Part shown: positions 9,518 through 17,249 of the stretch, piece after piece
How the letters are laid out: each line of letters begins with the position of its first letter
How positions within the stretch are numbered: position 1 is the first letter of the stretch
Source of the DNA: Hyphomicrobiales bacterium
Lineage (GTDB): Bacteria > Pseudomonadota > Alphaproteobacteria > Rhizobiales > Beijerinckiaceae
Length of the DNA: 64,000 bases
NCBI GenBank assembly: GCA_900470775.1
Contig: UCBZ01000036.1
Coordinates: 1-64,000 of the forward strand
Direction of reading: 5' to 3'
Notes under the pieces: generated by a model
What the model was told of the DNA's origin: nothing
Databases searched by the model: none
What the model saw: the letters and a program-made list of their open reading frames with translations, nothing else
Made by a program: the position numbers and the translations under genes

Positions 9518-9616
9518 TTATCCGCTACGGTCGGATGCGTGGATGATGTAGGTCATCGCGACGACGCCGGACCAGAACACGGTGAACATGATCGTGGTGG
9601 CGGCGGCCCAACTCAT
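9518..9616 (-). CDS. 32-residue single-pass membrane microprotein
   Basis: ATG at 9616 preceded by GAGGA at a good distance. The protein begins MSWAAATTIMFTVFWSGVVA, a near-perfect transmembrane helix, and ends in a short polar tail (HASDRSG). The stop is nine bases upstream of the ATG at 9508, so the two are probably co-transcribed. Strong third-position GC supports coding. Role unknown; similar tiny membrane proteins occur in phage and mobile-element cassettes. Confidence 0.5.
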   Translation of the reverse strand: MSWAAATTIMFTVFWSGVVAMTYIIHASDRSG

Positions 9617-9633
9617 AACGCGTCCTCGGCGTC

Positions 9634-9762
9634 TTACAGCGGTCTCTCGATGTCGATGGCGACCGCCGAGGCGATGGACGCCAGCACCGCCCGTGCGCCA
9701 TCCACGCGGGGTGCGGACCCCTTTTCGGCCAGGCCCACGATCAGGGCCGGACGACGGGAAGC
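9634..9762 (-). pseudogene. Short open frame, likely gene remnant
   Basis: An open stretch after a TAG at 9763-9765 reads GLAEKGSAPRVDGARAVLAS and ends IDIERPL. Codons are strongly GC3-biased but there is no convincing ATG; a GTG within it is the only start. It directly precedes the 32-aa gene. Probably the 3' end of a broken gene. Confidence 0.3.
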
Positions 9763-9765
9763 CTA

Positions 9766-10027
9766 TTTACCAGTACCTCCCAGAGAGGACCCGTGATCCC
9801 TATGCCTCGAAGGTGACCAGGAACGCGCTGGCTTGCCGCCCCGCCTGCCCCTGGCCACCCGTCGAGAGCAACCCACGTCGTCAACATGCCATCGTCGTTG
9901 GCATCCGACAGTGCTGAAATACGATGCCCGCCATCGCGCCGATCTTGGTCGCTCGCATGGACATAGATCCGCTACCTGACATAGCGTCAGCGCAAGGCGG
10001 CAAGACCGTCACTGCTGGGGAAGGAAC
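9766..10027. other. Intergenic region
   Basis: No credible gene seen. It should contain the promoter of the DUF4145-like gene at 10028, whose ribosome site GGGGAAGGAAC is at the right edge. Confidence 0.35.
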
Positions 10028-10777
10028 ATGGCCATCAATCGCGCGCTCTGGAACCCGCTGTTCTCGCGGGAGGCCTTTCCGAGGCTGCCCTGTCCTCGCT
10101 GCGCCACCGGCCGCGTCATCCTCGATAAGGACAGTCTCACGGTTAGCGAGCCGAAGTATTCAAAGTCCATGCACTCCCATGACGCGTGGGAGCCGGACTG
10201 GACGATCGAGAGGTTCTCCGGCCGCATGGTTTGCGAAGAGGGAGCGTGCGGCGAGATCGTCTTCATGTCGGGGGATACCGAAGTCGTCGAGGTCTATATC
10301 GAGGAGGACGGGTATGAAGGCCCTGGCTTGGCGGAGGCATTGCGGCCGCGCAGCATCTTTCCCGGTTCTCCGCTGTTCCCGATCCCGACAACGATGCCGA
10401 GCGATGCCAGTCAAGAGCTCAAGCTGGCCTTCCAGCTTTACTGGACCGACCTCTCGGCATCCCTCGGCCGGCTGCGCACCAGCATCGAGCGGATGCTCGA
10501 TGACCAAGGCGTGGTGACCTCGGGTCTGGATAAGAACGGGAAGGTGTTCACGCTGAACCTGTTCCAGCGCATCAGCGCCTTCCAAAAGATGGCGACCGGC
10601 GCCGACGCGGCCCTCTCACTTCAGTCGCTTCGGAACGTCGGCAACATCGGCACGCATGGCGGTGAGATCGATGCCGAGGTCCTGTTCGACGCAATGGACG
10701 TCTATGAGGACGTCCTCCTGGGCATCTATGAGAAGAAGTCCATCCTGGCAAAGGCCAAGAACCTCGGCAGCCTGTAG
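10028..10777 (+). CDS. DUF4145-like protein with N-terminal zinc-finger-like region
   Basis: 249 aa; ATG follows GGGGAAGGAAC. N-terminal cysteines (CPRCATG near 22-25 and CEEGACG near 69-74) could bind zinc. The C-terminal half (LQLYWTDLSASLGRLRTSIE through LRNVGNIGTHGGE) resembles DUF4145, a helical domain often found alone or fused to restriction or defence proteins. It stands alone here, downstream of gene debris. No enzymatic motif seen. Confidence 0.65.
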   Translation: MAINRALWNPLFSREAFPRLPCPRCATGRVILDKDSLTVSEPKYSKSMHSHDAWEPDWTIERFSGRMVCEEGACGEIVFMSGDTEVVEVYIEEDGYEGPGLAEALRPRSIFPGSPLFPIPTTMPSDASQELKLAFQLYWTDLSASLGRLRTSIERMLDDQGVVTSGLDKNGKVFTLNLFQRISAFQKMATGADAALSLQSLRNVGNIGTHGGEIDAEVLFDAMDVYEDVLLGIYEKKSILAKAKNLGSL

Positions 10778-10993
10778 GCCAAACGCGCCTAAGCGATGGT
10801 CGTTAGCTAACCCTCTATCGTCAGTTTCGTCGCCATCCGCTTGAATCCGTTGCGAATCGCTTCGCTTAGGAGACGCCGCCCATGCGCCTGCAACCCGCCT
10901 CTCGCCCGCTGGCAAGGGACTATAGCCGATCAAAGTCGCCGTACTTGATGCAGCCGTGCAGGCCACCGCAAGCTGGCGCGCGAGGACATCCTG

Positions 10994-11287
10994 GTGCCGG
11001 GACGGCGAATGGATATGACGGAGACGTCGGACGCGATCGAGGCCCCACGGCTGATCCTGGATCAGGTCCGGGATCAACTCATCGAAAGCGGTTGGTCCAA
11101 TGGGAAGGTCCGGACGACGACCGGCCTCCGGTCGATCAAGGTGGCCATGCTCGATCGGATCAAGGAAGGCGACCTGACGCCGATCGTCGTCGTCTTCCTC
11201 AACAGCCCACTCGGCCGCGCCCTGGCGGCTGTCCGCGTGGCAACGGACCTGCACTTCAGGATCGTCGCGCCCGACGTCTCGCGCTGA
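10994..11287 (+). CDS. Small hypothetical protein
   Basis: 97 aa from GTG 10994, which has GAGGA seven bases upstream; ATGs at 11009 and 11015 are alternatives. Mixed alpha/beta composition (MLDRIKEGDLTPIVVVFLNS), no motif I recognise. Followed at once by a strong hairpin. Confidence 0.55.
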   Translation: MPGRRMDMTETSDAIEAPRLILDQVRDQLIESGWSNGKVRTTTGLRSIKVAMLDRIKEGDLTPIVVVFLNSPLGRALAAVRVATDLHFRIVAPDVSR

Positions 11288-11294
11288 AACGCAG

Positions 11295-11320
11295 AAGCCC
11301 TCCGGTTTCCAGGAGGGCTT
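11295..11320. terminator. Hairpin terminator
   Basis: Perfect 9-bp stem AAGCCCTCC / GGAGGGCTT with an 8-base loop, eight bases after the stop at 11287. No long T run follows, so efficiency is uncertain. Confidence 0.55.
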
Positions 11321-11418
11321 GAGTGCTTCGGCTTGTGCAGGGCCATCCGCAGGTCCGACAGGTCGTGTCAGGCCCAAACAATATGGGAACCGCCGACGAA
11401 AGTGACTAGCCCTTTTCG

Positions 11419-13008
11419 TCAGGAAAACCGGGGCGCAGCCGGAGCCACATCGGCGCCGTGGATGATGGCGTCGTATTCCTCGTCGCTAATCCCGTCGAAC
11501 AGGAACCTCGGCATGAAGAACGGCGCGCGCCGTTGCATGTCGGTCGTCGCGTATGTCGGCTCCGCCGGCATTTCCGGGAAGTAGGCCACCCGTACGTGAC
11601 CGACTGCCTCGATGATGATGATCGGGGCAACGGGTGCCTTGCCGGGCGCGTTGACGGTCGGCCTGCCACGCTGCCGTGCATCGGCCGCGATCATGGCGGC
11701 AATGTCCTCATGGGACGTGATGGTGCGCAGCTTGCGACGGAGGATCGCGACCCGCTTCGCCGACTGCGGGTCCCGGGTCGCCTTGTTGGCGAAATACGGG
11801 AGTTCGGAGACGCGAGCGAAGGCGCCGGCGACCCCTGCTTCCGTCCTGCCGTCCCAGATCGACTGCATTAGCCTCTTACCTGCAGAGCAGCTGGCTTTGA
11901 ACTGCTCGCTGCGGCGCCGGTGGGAAGCGATCAGGTCCTCGCGCTGCGACTGCGTCAGGCCCGGCTTCCGGGACGCCAAGTAAGGCGCATATGTCCAGTC
12001 CGCCAGGTCGTCCGCATCGGCGTCGCAGTGCGTATCGGCAACGGTAGCGATATCCGGGAAGACGAGGACCTCGTGGTCGTCGAGCGTCGCGATCGTCACA
12101 AGCTGCGCGACGACCCCTTCTTCGGTCCCCCAGATGCCCTGGCGTCGGTCCACCTTGCCGGCCGACAGCGAGCGCAGCTTGATCCGGCCATCGCCCAGCT
12201 GCGCCTTGGCATCCGCGGGAACGCGCCGCGACCGGCCGATGATCACGACGTCGCCGACAAGCCCGATGTTAAGCAGGCCCGCATCGGCGATGTGCTTCAA
12301 CGCCTTCCGGGCCCTGCACTTTGCCGTCGCCCACGCGCCGGGCGTCTTCGGTTCCCAAAGCTTGCCGACGACGTCGACCAGCGCCACCGCGCTGACGCGC
12401 GAGACCGGCAGTTCCTCTTCGAGGACGGGGAAAAGGTCCCGCGCGTCGTTGTTCGCCAAGGCCCTGGCCTTGGCCGCGCGGCGGGGCGTGCCGTACAGGC
12501 GGGCGTAGGCGGTTGAAACGACTTTCGTGCCCAGACCTGCCGAGCCGTCCGCGGGCTTCAGTGCGTCCTGGACCTGGCGGATCGACGGCTTGCCGGCATG
12601 GCCCCGTGCGCATAGGCCGAGTTCCTTGACCATCCGGTCACGGGGATCGTCGAGCGGGTCGACCGGCGATGCGGAGGTCTCGACGATCGCGTAGACCCAG
12701 CTTTCAAGGCTTCCGCGCTCGGACCGGTTCAGCGCGCCGGGGCGGCGCTTGATTTCCTTGCCGGAGGCCGGCTTGACGCCTCGGCCGCGCGTTACTCCGC
12801 CCGGATGCGCAACCAGGCCGTGGCCGGCCTGGGACCACCACTTGGCCTTTTTCTCGGCAATGCCGCGGTGCTCTGCGCTGACGGTGCCGAGCAGGTGCGA
12901 CAGCAGCCGATCGTAGGTTTCAGCCGCGACCGTGCCATGGCCCTGGTCATGTACCCATGCCCGGGCGGCTTCGTGAAGCTCATCAAACGTTGATTGATTG
13001 CCCGACAA
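11419..13008 (-). CDS. Large hypothetical protein with winged-helix-like region; possible replication initiator
   Basis: 529 aa if the TTG at 13008 (GGACGAG upstream) is the start; the frame is open to 13263, but that part lies in a repeat region and is poorly coding. A middle segment (VSAVALVDVVGKLWE, KCRARKALKHIADAGLLNI) resembles a winged helix; the C-terminal half is charged with Arg-rich helices. No nuclease or ATPase motif. Directly upstream lie 128-bp-period repeats and an AT-rich tract, an arrangement common for replication initiators and their origins. That role is inference only. Confidence 0.55.
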   Translation of the reverse strand: MSGNQSTFDELHEAARAWVHDQGHGTVAAETYDRLLSHLLGTVSAEHRGIAEKKAKWWSQAGHGLVAHPGGVTRGRGVKPASGKEIKRRPGALNRSERGSLESWVYAIVETSASPVDPLDDPRDRMVKELGLCARGHAGKPSIRQVQDALKPADGSAGLGTKVVSTAYARLYGTPRRAAKARALANNDARDLFPVLEEELPVSRVSAVALVDVVGKLWEPKTPGAWATAKCRARKALKHIADAGLLNIGLVGDVVIIGRSRRVPADAKAQLGDGRIKLRSLSAGKVDRRQGIWGTEEGVVAQLVTIATLDDHEVLVFPDIATVADTHCDADADDLADWTYAPYLASRKPGLTQSQREDLIASHRRRSEQFKASCSAGKRLMQSIWDGRTEAGVAGAFARVSELPYFANKATRDPQSAKRVAILRRKLRTITSHEDIAAMIAADARQRGRPTVNAPGKAPVAPIIIIEAVGHVRVAYFPEMPAEPTYATTDMQRRAPFFMPRFLFDGISDEEYDAIIHGADVAPAAPRFS

Positions 13009-13150
13009 TGTCTCGTCCGGTGGACCCGAATACCCTGCACACCTCCCAATGTGGGATCGGTCTGCGAAACTAGCCAGCGTTATTTCAGAGTTGACGCCAG
13101 GACGGGTCAAGGATGGGACCGGAGATGCCTGCGCACATCCCAACTTTACG

Positions 13151-13351
13151 GATATGCGCGGAGGGTACAGACAGGCCAGAAACCACGATGGCATAACGAA
13201 AAATAGCCCAAATCTTTGTAATGGGACCCTATGGCCCCCAGGTCCGATTGGCGCAGCCGACACCCCTGGAACTATTCAGATATGCGCGGAGGGTACAGAG
13301 CAGGCAAAACCCTCGGCAGGGACGGCGTTATCGCCGGATTGATTTGTAATG
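13151..13351. repeat. 128-bp-period repeat blocks
   Basis: A 21-bp block is identical at 13151-13171 and 13279-13299 (begins GATATGCGCGGAGGG). A second block, TTTGTAATG, recurs at 13215-13223 and 13343-13351 with the same 128-bp offset, while the sequence between has diverged. A related pair, CCTGCRCACMTCCCAA, is at 13034 and 13128. Conserved islands inside a diverged duplication suggest protein binding sites. Confidence 0.6.
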
Positions 13352-13621
13352 CCGAGACCGGGGTCGACATGGCCACGGGCCGTCTGCCTGCCGCATCGCC
13401 CTGGCTTCGCGTCCACATGCCACCATGCCGCTAGGATGCCCGGGATCGCCCCTCTGGCCCTCGACAGGCGGAATGCTGCCGGACCGACTGACCACTGCCC
13501 TGTCGGCGATCCTGGCGCGCGGCTGGCCGATATCGGTATACCGACATCGCGCTCCGAACGCTTCCGCCGGCGGAGACGCCCAGCCTTCTCACCGGCCTGG
13601 CAATGGTGCCGAGTGCCCCCC

Positions 13622-13773
13622 CCATGGCCAGCATCATGGTCCATGGCGCCCATGGCGCTCACACCATGAAATGCCTGTTTCTCCATGGATTGTCGATGAA
13701 ATCCCATGGAAAGCTTATGGAGGGCCCATAAATCACCATGGTCGGCCGTGCGCGTTCATGGCGAGGATCATGG
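13622..13773. repeat. Cluster of CCATGG / CATGG motifs
   Basis: Six CCATGG palindromes at 13622, 13641, 13650, 13683, 13704 and 13736, plus CATGG at 13635, 13757 and 13769, within 152 bp. Far denser than chance. Could be binding or methylation sites near an origin. Confidence 0.6.
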
Positions 13774-13941
13774 CTGGCAATGACCCCGATTGTGATTTTT
13801 GAAAAGAAAGTCCGACGAGCGTTTCATACTTGCGGACGCGCGTTACAGAATTGCCGATGCGCGTTGCTAAACTCGTTAAAGCAGTGTGTGAGCTTTTGGA
13901 TCAATTCCCCAACAGGGCAAGGCTTTCGACCTATTTAAGGG

Positions 13942-14442
13942 TCACCCAGCTTTCATACCCTTCGCCGCCCGTTCGGCCTCGGCTGCCCTGGCACGCTCGG
14001 CGCCGGCCTGGCTGCGATGCTGTTCGCCACGCCACCAGTGGGTCTTGCAGAAGAACACCCGCCGGCTTTCGATCGGCTCCGCCATGACCTTCCGCCTTGC
14101 CGCCTCCGCCGGGGACATGGCCTTACTGCTGAGCGGGATTTGGCCGTCGATCGCCACTCCGTCATAAGGCCGCTCGAACAGCCGATGCCACCGAACCTCG
14201 ATGTTCCCGCTCTCATACACCAGCCCCGTCTGCTGGAGCAGATCATGCTCGGGCGCCACGGCCGCTAGGGCATCGCGCAGCGCGATGATCTGAGCCATCC
14301 GCCCGGCTTCCGTCGCTCGCCTCTCGGCCCGGGCGATCGAGACCTGGCGCTGGGACCAATCGATCCAGTCCTGAGAGCTCTTCGTCGCATTGCGCATGAC
14401 CTTGGCCATCGCCATGCTTTCACCAATAGCCGCAAAGTCCAT
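13942..14442 (-). CDS. Hypothetical protein near relaxase module
   Basis: 166 aa from the ATG at 14442, which has GGAG eight bases upstream; an ATG at 14475 is in frame but lacks a site. Helical, charged, with a basic Ala-rich tail (SQAGAERARAAEAERAAKGM). No recognised domain. May serve in mobilization given its neighbours. Confidence 0.55.
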   Translation of the reverse strand: MDFAAIGESMAMAKVMRNATKSSQDWIDWSQRQVSIARAERRATEAGRMAQIIALRDALAAVAPEHDLLQQTGLVYESGNIEVRWHRLFERPYDGVAIDGQIPLSSKAMSPAEAARRKVMAEPIESRRVFFCKTHWWRGEQHRSQAGAERARAAEAERAAKGMKAG

Positions 14443-14469
14443 GACGCCACCCACTCCAGATTCATATAT

Positions 14470-14515
14470 CTGCATTTGCAGTCTAAACGTAGTATAGTGC
14501 CAATCTATTGAGGCC
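14470..14515 (-). promoter_or_regulatory. Possible promoter with small palindrome
   Basis: Upstream of the gene at 14442: TATACT is a plausible -10 and TTGACC lies 20 bp before it (long spacer). The palindrome CTGCATTTGCAG at 14470-14481 could be an operator. Confidence 0.3.
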
Positions 14516-14648
14516 AGGTCAAAGAGGTGAAGCTAATCGATTCCATACCGTAATAAGCAGTTAACCTAGAAAGACTTGCTTCCCCGGAAAGCAAAAGAGC
14601 CGCCCACTCGGGGTGACTCGGGAGGGAGCTTGCGACCGTAGCCTCTGC

Positions 14649-15887
14649 TTATGAGATGGGCACGCCCCAGATGTCCGTCTGCCCAGGTATCCAGGTGGGA
14701 TGGCCGGTGCCCCGGCTGATGGCCTTCAACTTCTCGGAGAGCCGCTCGGCCTGGTCGACGGCCTTCCAGTCGACGTTCGCGAGCGCGGACCTTAAGCGGG
14801 CTCGCGCATAGACGCGGCGACCCGACTTTTCAGCATGCGCACTTCCTCTTGCAGTACTTCGACCGCGCTCGCCTGCCGGTCCAGCGCTGCCCCGACCTCG
14901 CGCAGCGTCTCCGCTAGAGACGTGACGCTGTCCTGCTCTCCCTCCTCCGGCCCCAGGGCTTCCAACAGCGCGACCAGGGTCGCCGACAGCGACCTCACTT
15001 CCACGAGGATTTCTGCCGACTTGTCCATGTGATGCTCCCTCAAGTTTCATGTCGCCGATACGGGCCTTGACCTCGCCGGCGGGAATGCGCTGACCACGTT
15101 CGCGGCTGGCCCGGCCGACCGCTCTGGCGACGCTGTGAGCCGTGCCGCTGGCGTCGACGACGATCGGCCCTGCTGTGCCCTGCCGTAGCTCAAGGCCGCG
15201 CTGGGCCAGTTCCCGGGCGAACCCGGGGCCGTCGCTCGACGCGTCCCATGCGGCGAGGCAGGCCGAACGGATGGACGCGAGCTCGATCCCAGTCCGGCTC
15301 TCGATCAGCCTCTCCGCGGAGGTGACCGGCGCGACCGGCTTGTCGGCGTCGATCAGGCCGTGCTTCGACATCCATGCAATGACGTCGTCCCGGCCTTCCT
15401 GCGCCAGGCGGAAGGCGACCGACCGGGCATGCGGCGTCGGCGCCGGGATCAGGCCGAGCTCGAACCCGACGATCAAGTTCACATACGTCCGGCGGGGAAA
15501 GTCATTGGTGACGTCGACGGCGCGGCCGTCAGGACGTGCCAGGCTGTACGCGCGATGCTCGTGGCGTCGGCCATGCTTCAGGTGCTGGGCGCCGCAATAA
15601 GCCTGGCTGGTCAGCCCGAACTCGACCTCGAATGCGCGCCACCATGCGTCGATGACAACCTGGCAGTCCGGCGCATCGGGCGGCGGGTCGAGGTGGATGT
15701 GGTAGATGGGCTTGCCCGCGCGGCAATGGCGCGTGCCGGCGACGATCTCCTTCAGCTGCTCGTGGAGGTCTCCGCGCGTCGCCACGCCGCGGGGGCGGAT
15801 GACCGTCACCTCCTGGCCTTTCTCGCCTTTAAGCAAATGGGCCGAGAGCGCTTTGCCGCCCTTGCCGGGCTTTGCACCGGAGATCAC
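14649..15887 (-). CDS. Relaxase / mobilization nuclease (MobA/VirD2-like)
   Basis: 412 aa from the GTG at 15887 (GGGGGAAG upstream). N-terminal half has relaxase features: GKPIYHIHLDPPPDA and the His-rich motif HLKHGRRHEHRAYSLARP, followed by NDFPRRTYVNLI. It would nick oriT and bind the 5' end covalently during conjugative transfer using a helper system. Third-position bias drops between about 15030 and 14800, where another frame codes, and recovers for the last 50 residues. The tail may therefore be frameshifted, or may overlap a second gene as in ColE1 mbeA/mbeB. Confidence 0.75.
   Translation of the reverse strand: MISGAKPGKGGKALSAHLLKGEKGQEVTVIRPRGVATRGDLHEQLKEIVAGTRHCRAGKPIYHIHLDPPPDAPDCQVVIDAWWRAFEVEFGLTSQAYCGAQHLKHGRRHEHRAYSLARPDGRAVDVTNDFPRRTYVNLIVGFELGLIPAPTPHARSVAFRLAQEGRDDVIAWMSKHGLIDADKPVAPVTSAERLIESRTGIELASIRSACLAAWDASSDGPGFARELAQRGLELRQGTAGPIVVDASGTAHSVARAVGRASRERGQRIPAGEVKARIGDMKLEGASHGQVGRNPRGSEVAVGDPGRAVGSPGAGGGRAGQRHVSSGDAARGRGSAGPAGERGRSTARGSAHAEKSGRRVYARARLRSALANVDWKAVDQAERLSEKLKAISRGTGHPTWIPGQTDIWGVPIS
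14792..15028 (-). CDS. Nested coiled-coil protein inside the relaxase gene (MbeB-like arrangement)
   Basis: 78 aa, ATG at 15028 (MDKSAEILVEV), same strand and a different frame from the relaxase. Heptads of hydrophobic residues run through the whole length (LSATLVALLEALG, LAETLREVGAALDRQ, VEVLQEEVRMLKSRV), so it is almost all coiled coil. Its codons are strongly GC3-biased whereas those of the overlapping relaxase frame are not. Small coiled-coil proteins nested in relaxase genes act as mobilization accessories in ColE1-type plasmids; that role is inferred here. Confidence 0.6.
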   Translation of the reverse strand: MDKSAEILVEVRSLSATLVALLEALGPEEGEQDSVTSLAETLREVGAALDRQASAVEVLQEEVRMLKSRVAASMREPA

Positions 15888-15924
15888 GGGAGCTTCCCCC
15901 GGGCAGGCTGGACGTCCGCACCGA

Positions 15925-16539
15925 TCACGAGCTTGCCTCCGCCGGCAAACAGGTCGCCTCGGCGCCGGTGTCGTCTGGCGGCGTCGGGAACCGGTCGATG
16001 ACCGTGAGGCCTTGCTTCGCTTCGAAGTTCGCAACGAGCTCCTCGATCTGCACCTGCCGGAGTTCCTCGGCCTCGCGCACGGCTTCCTCCTCGGCGCGCT
16101 TGGCGGCTTGGAGATGCCCGGGGGCGAGGTCGCGCCGCATCGTCATCCCGTCCTCCAGCGTCAGGCAGTCGACATGGCTGACATCGAGGACCTGGCCGCT
16201 GCGGCCGAACCGAGCGACGACGTGGCGAAGCTGCTGATATGCGAAGCCGGTCGCCTTGGTGCCGCACGGTCCCTCGAACTGCGCGATCTCTCGGAAATAT
16301 GTCTCCGCTGTCGCCACTGAGACGCCGCGCTGATCGCGCAGCGACCAGATCGAGTTCGACAAGGGGTCCTCGTCCCCAATGACGGCAGAGATATCCGTGG
16401 TTCTGAGACAATTGAGCATGCAGTTACCTTCGCGGCGCACGGCCTCGGCCGTCATCAGGCGGACCCAATAGAACCCGTCGTCGGCGGCAAGCCGATTGAC
16501 GGTGCCGAGGTCGCCGGCTGACTTGCGGACGCGGGTCAT
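15925..16539 (-). CDS. Hypothetical protein, PcfJ-like
   Basis: 204 aa from the ATG at 16539 with GGAGG nine bases upstream; the frame extends to 16614. The segment RREGNCMLNCL..SNSIWSLRD..GVSVATAE resembles the PcfJ-type domain found in plasmid and phage proteins. A C-terminal helix is rich in Glu and Arg (AAKRAEEEAVREAEELRQ). It ends 38 bp before the relaxase start and is likely in one transcript with it. Confidence 0.55.
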   Translation of the reverse strand: MTRVRKSAGDLGTVNRLAADDGFYWVRLMTAEAVRREGNCMLNCLRTTDISAVIGDEDPLSNSIWSLRDQRGVSVATAETYFREIAQFEGPCGTKATGFAYQQLRHVVARFGRSGQVLDVSHVDCLTLEDGMTMRRDLAPGHLQAAKRAEEEAVREAEELRQVQIEELVANFEAKQGLTVIDRFPTPPDDTGAEATCLPAEASS

Positions 16540-16610
16540 GGAAATGGCCTCCAGAGTTGCTCTGAAGGCCATTGTCGCTGCGCCGCCGAAACAGACGATA
16601 GGTCCGCCCG

Positions 16611-17183
16611 TCACCCCCTGATCGAAATCTCGACCGCCTCGGGCTTCACGCCGAAAGTGGCGGCGAGCGCCTGCTTAGCCTGGGCGATCGTCAGCGTGGC
16701 GGGCGGCCACTCGACGACGCCCGCCGGGGCGCTCGGCAGAGGTGAAGGCGATGCATCCTTCGGGATGGGCACGAACTTCAAGCCGGCGAGGTCGATCCCA
16801 AGGTCCTCCAGGGTTGTGTACTTTACCGGGTTGCGCCACTGCCAGACGTCGGGCTTCGCGATCCGCGCGTACTCGCTGATCTCGATGAGCCAGCGATCCT
16901 CAGCCCCATCCTCGTCGCACTTTTTCAAGCCGGCGATCTTGGCGACCATGAAGGCCGATCCGTGGGGCTCGGTCGCATCCGAGAACTCATGGTTCTTGTG
17001 ATGCAGGTTCTGAGTGACGACTAGCCACTTGGCGGCTTTGGCGTTCGACGGGTTGAGGACCCAAGCCTGGGACCCCTTCTCGGCGACGATACGGTCTGGG
17101 CTACGGGCGGTGAAAACGCAGATGGTGTCCATGGTGTTCATGACCTTGTGGCTGGGCGGGCCGGCGGCTGCCGGTGAGGTCAT
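16611..17183 (-). CDS. Hypothetical protein
   Basis: 190 aa from the ATG at 17183; ATGs at 17141 and 17132 are alternatives. Begins with a beta-rich part (MDTICVFTARSPDRIVAEKG). The C-terminal piece ATLTIAQAKQALAATFGV looks like a small helical domain. No family recognised. The repeat at 17196-17216 lies just upstream and may control it. Confidence 0.55.
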   Translation of the reverse strand: MTSPAAAGPPSHKVMNTMDTICVFTARSPDRIVAEKGSQAWVLNPSNAKAAKWLVVTQNLHHKNHEFSDATEPHGSAFMVAKIAGLKKCDEDGAEDRWLIEISEYARIAKPDVWQWRNPVKYTTLEDLGIDLAGLKFVPIPKDASPSPLPSAPAGVVEWPPATLTIAQAKQALAATFGVKPEAVEISIRG

Positions 17184-17195
17184 AAATCACTTTCG

Positions 17196-17216
17196 CAATG
17201 CGTTGTCAACGCGTTG
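17196..17216. promoter_or_regulatory. Tandem CAAYGCGTTG operator-like repeat
   Basis: CAATGCGTTG and CAACGCGTTG occur 11 bp apart, each close to palindromic, so on one face of the helix. The minus-strand TTGACA formed at the junction could be a -35 for the gene at 17183. Likely a repressor site. Confidence 0.4.
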
Positions 17217-17249
17217 TTTAAAAGTATCGCAAAAGTACCCCCACGTCCC

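Larger units (their letters stand above)
13009..13941. other. Long non-coding region, candidate origin (oriV or oriT)
   Basis: 930 bases without a convincing gene. Left part has repeated blocks with 128-bp spacing; 13622-13773 has a dense CATGG cluster; about 13790-13935 is the most AT-rich tract of the island. Position between the large hypothetical protein and the relaxase module fits an origin. No conserved nic sequence was identified. Confidence 0.4.

Noticed and set aside
7809-9551. 580-codon plus-strand frame
   Set aside because: It runs antisense through the 175-aa gene and only joins real coding by chance in 8780-9130.
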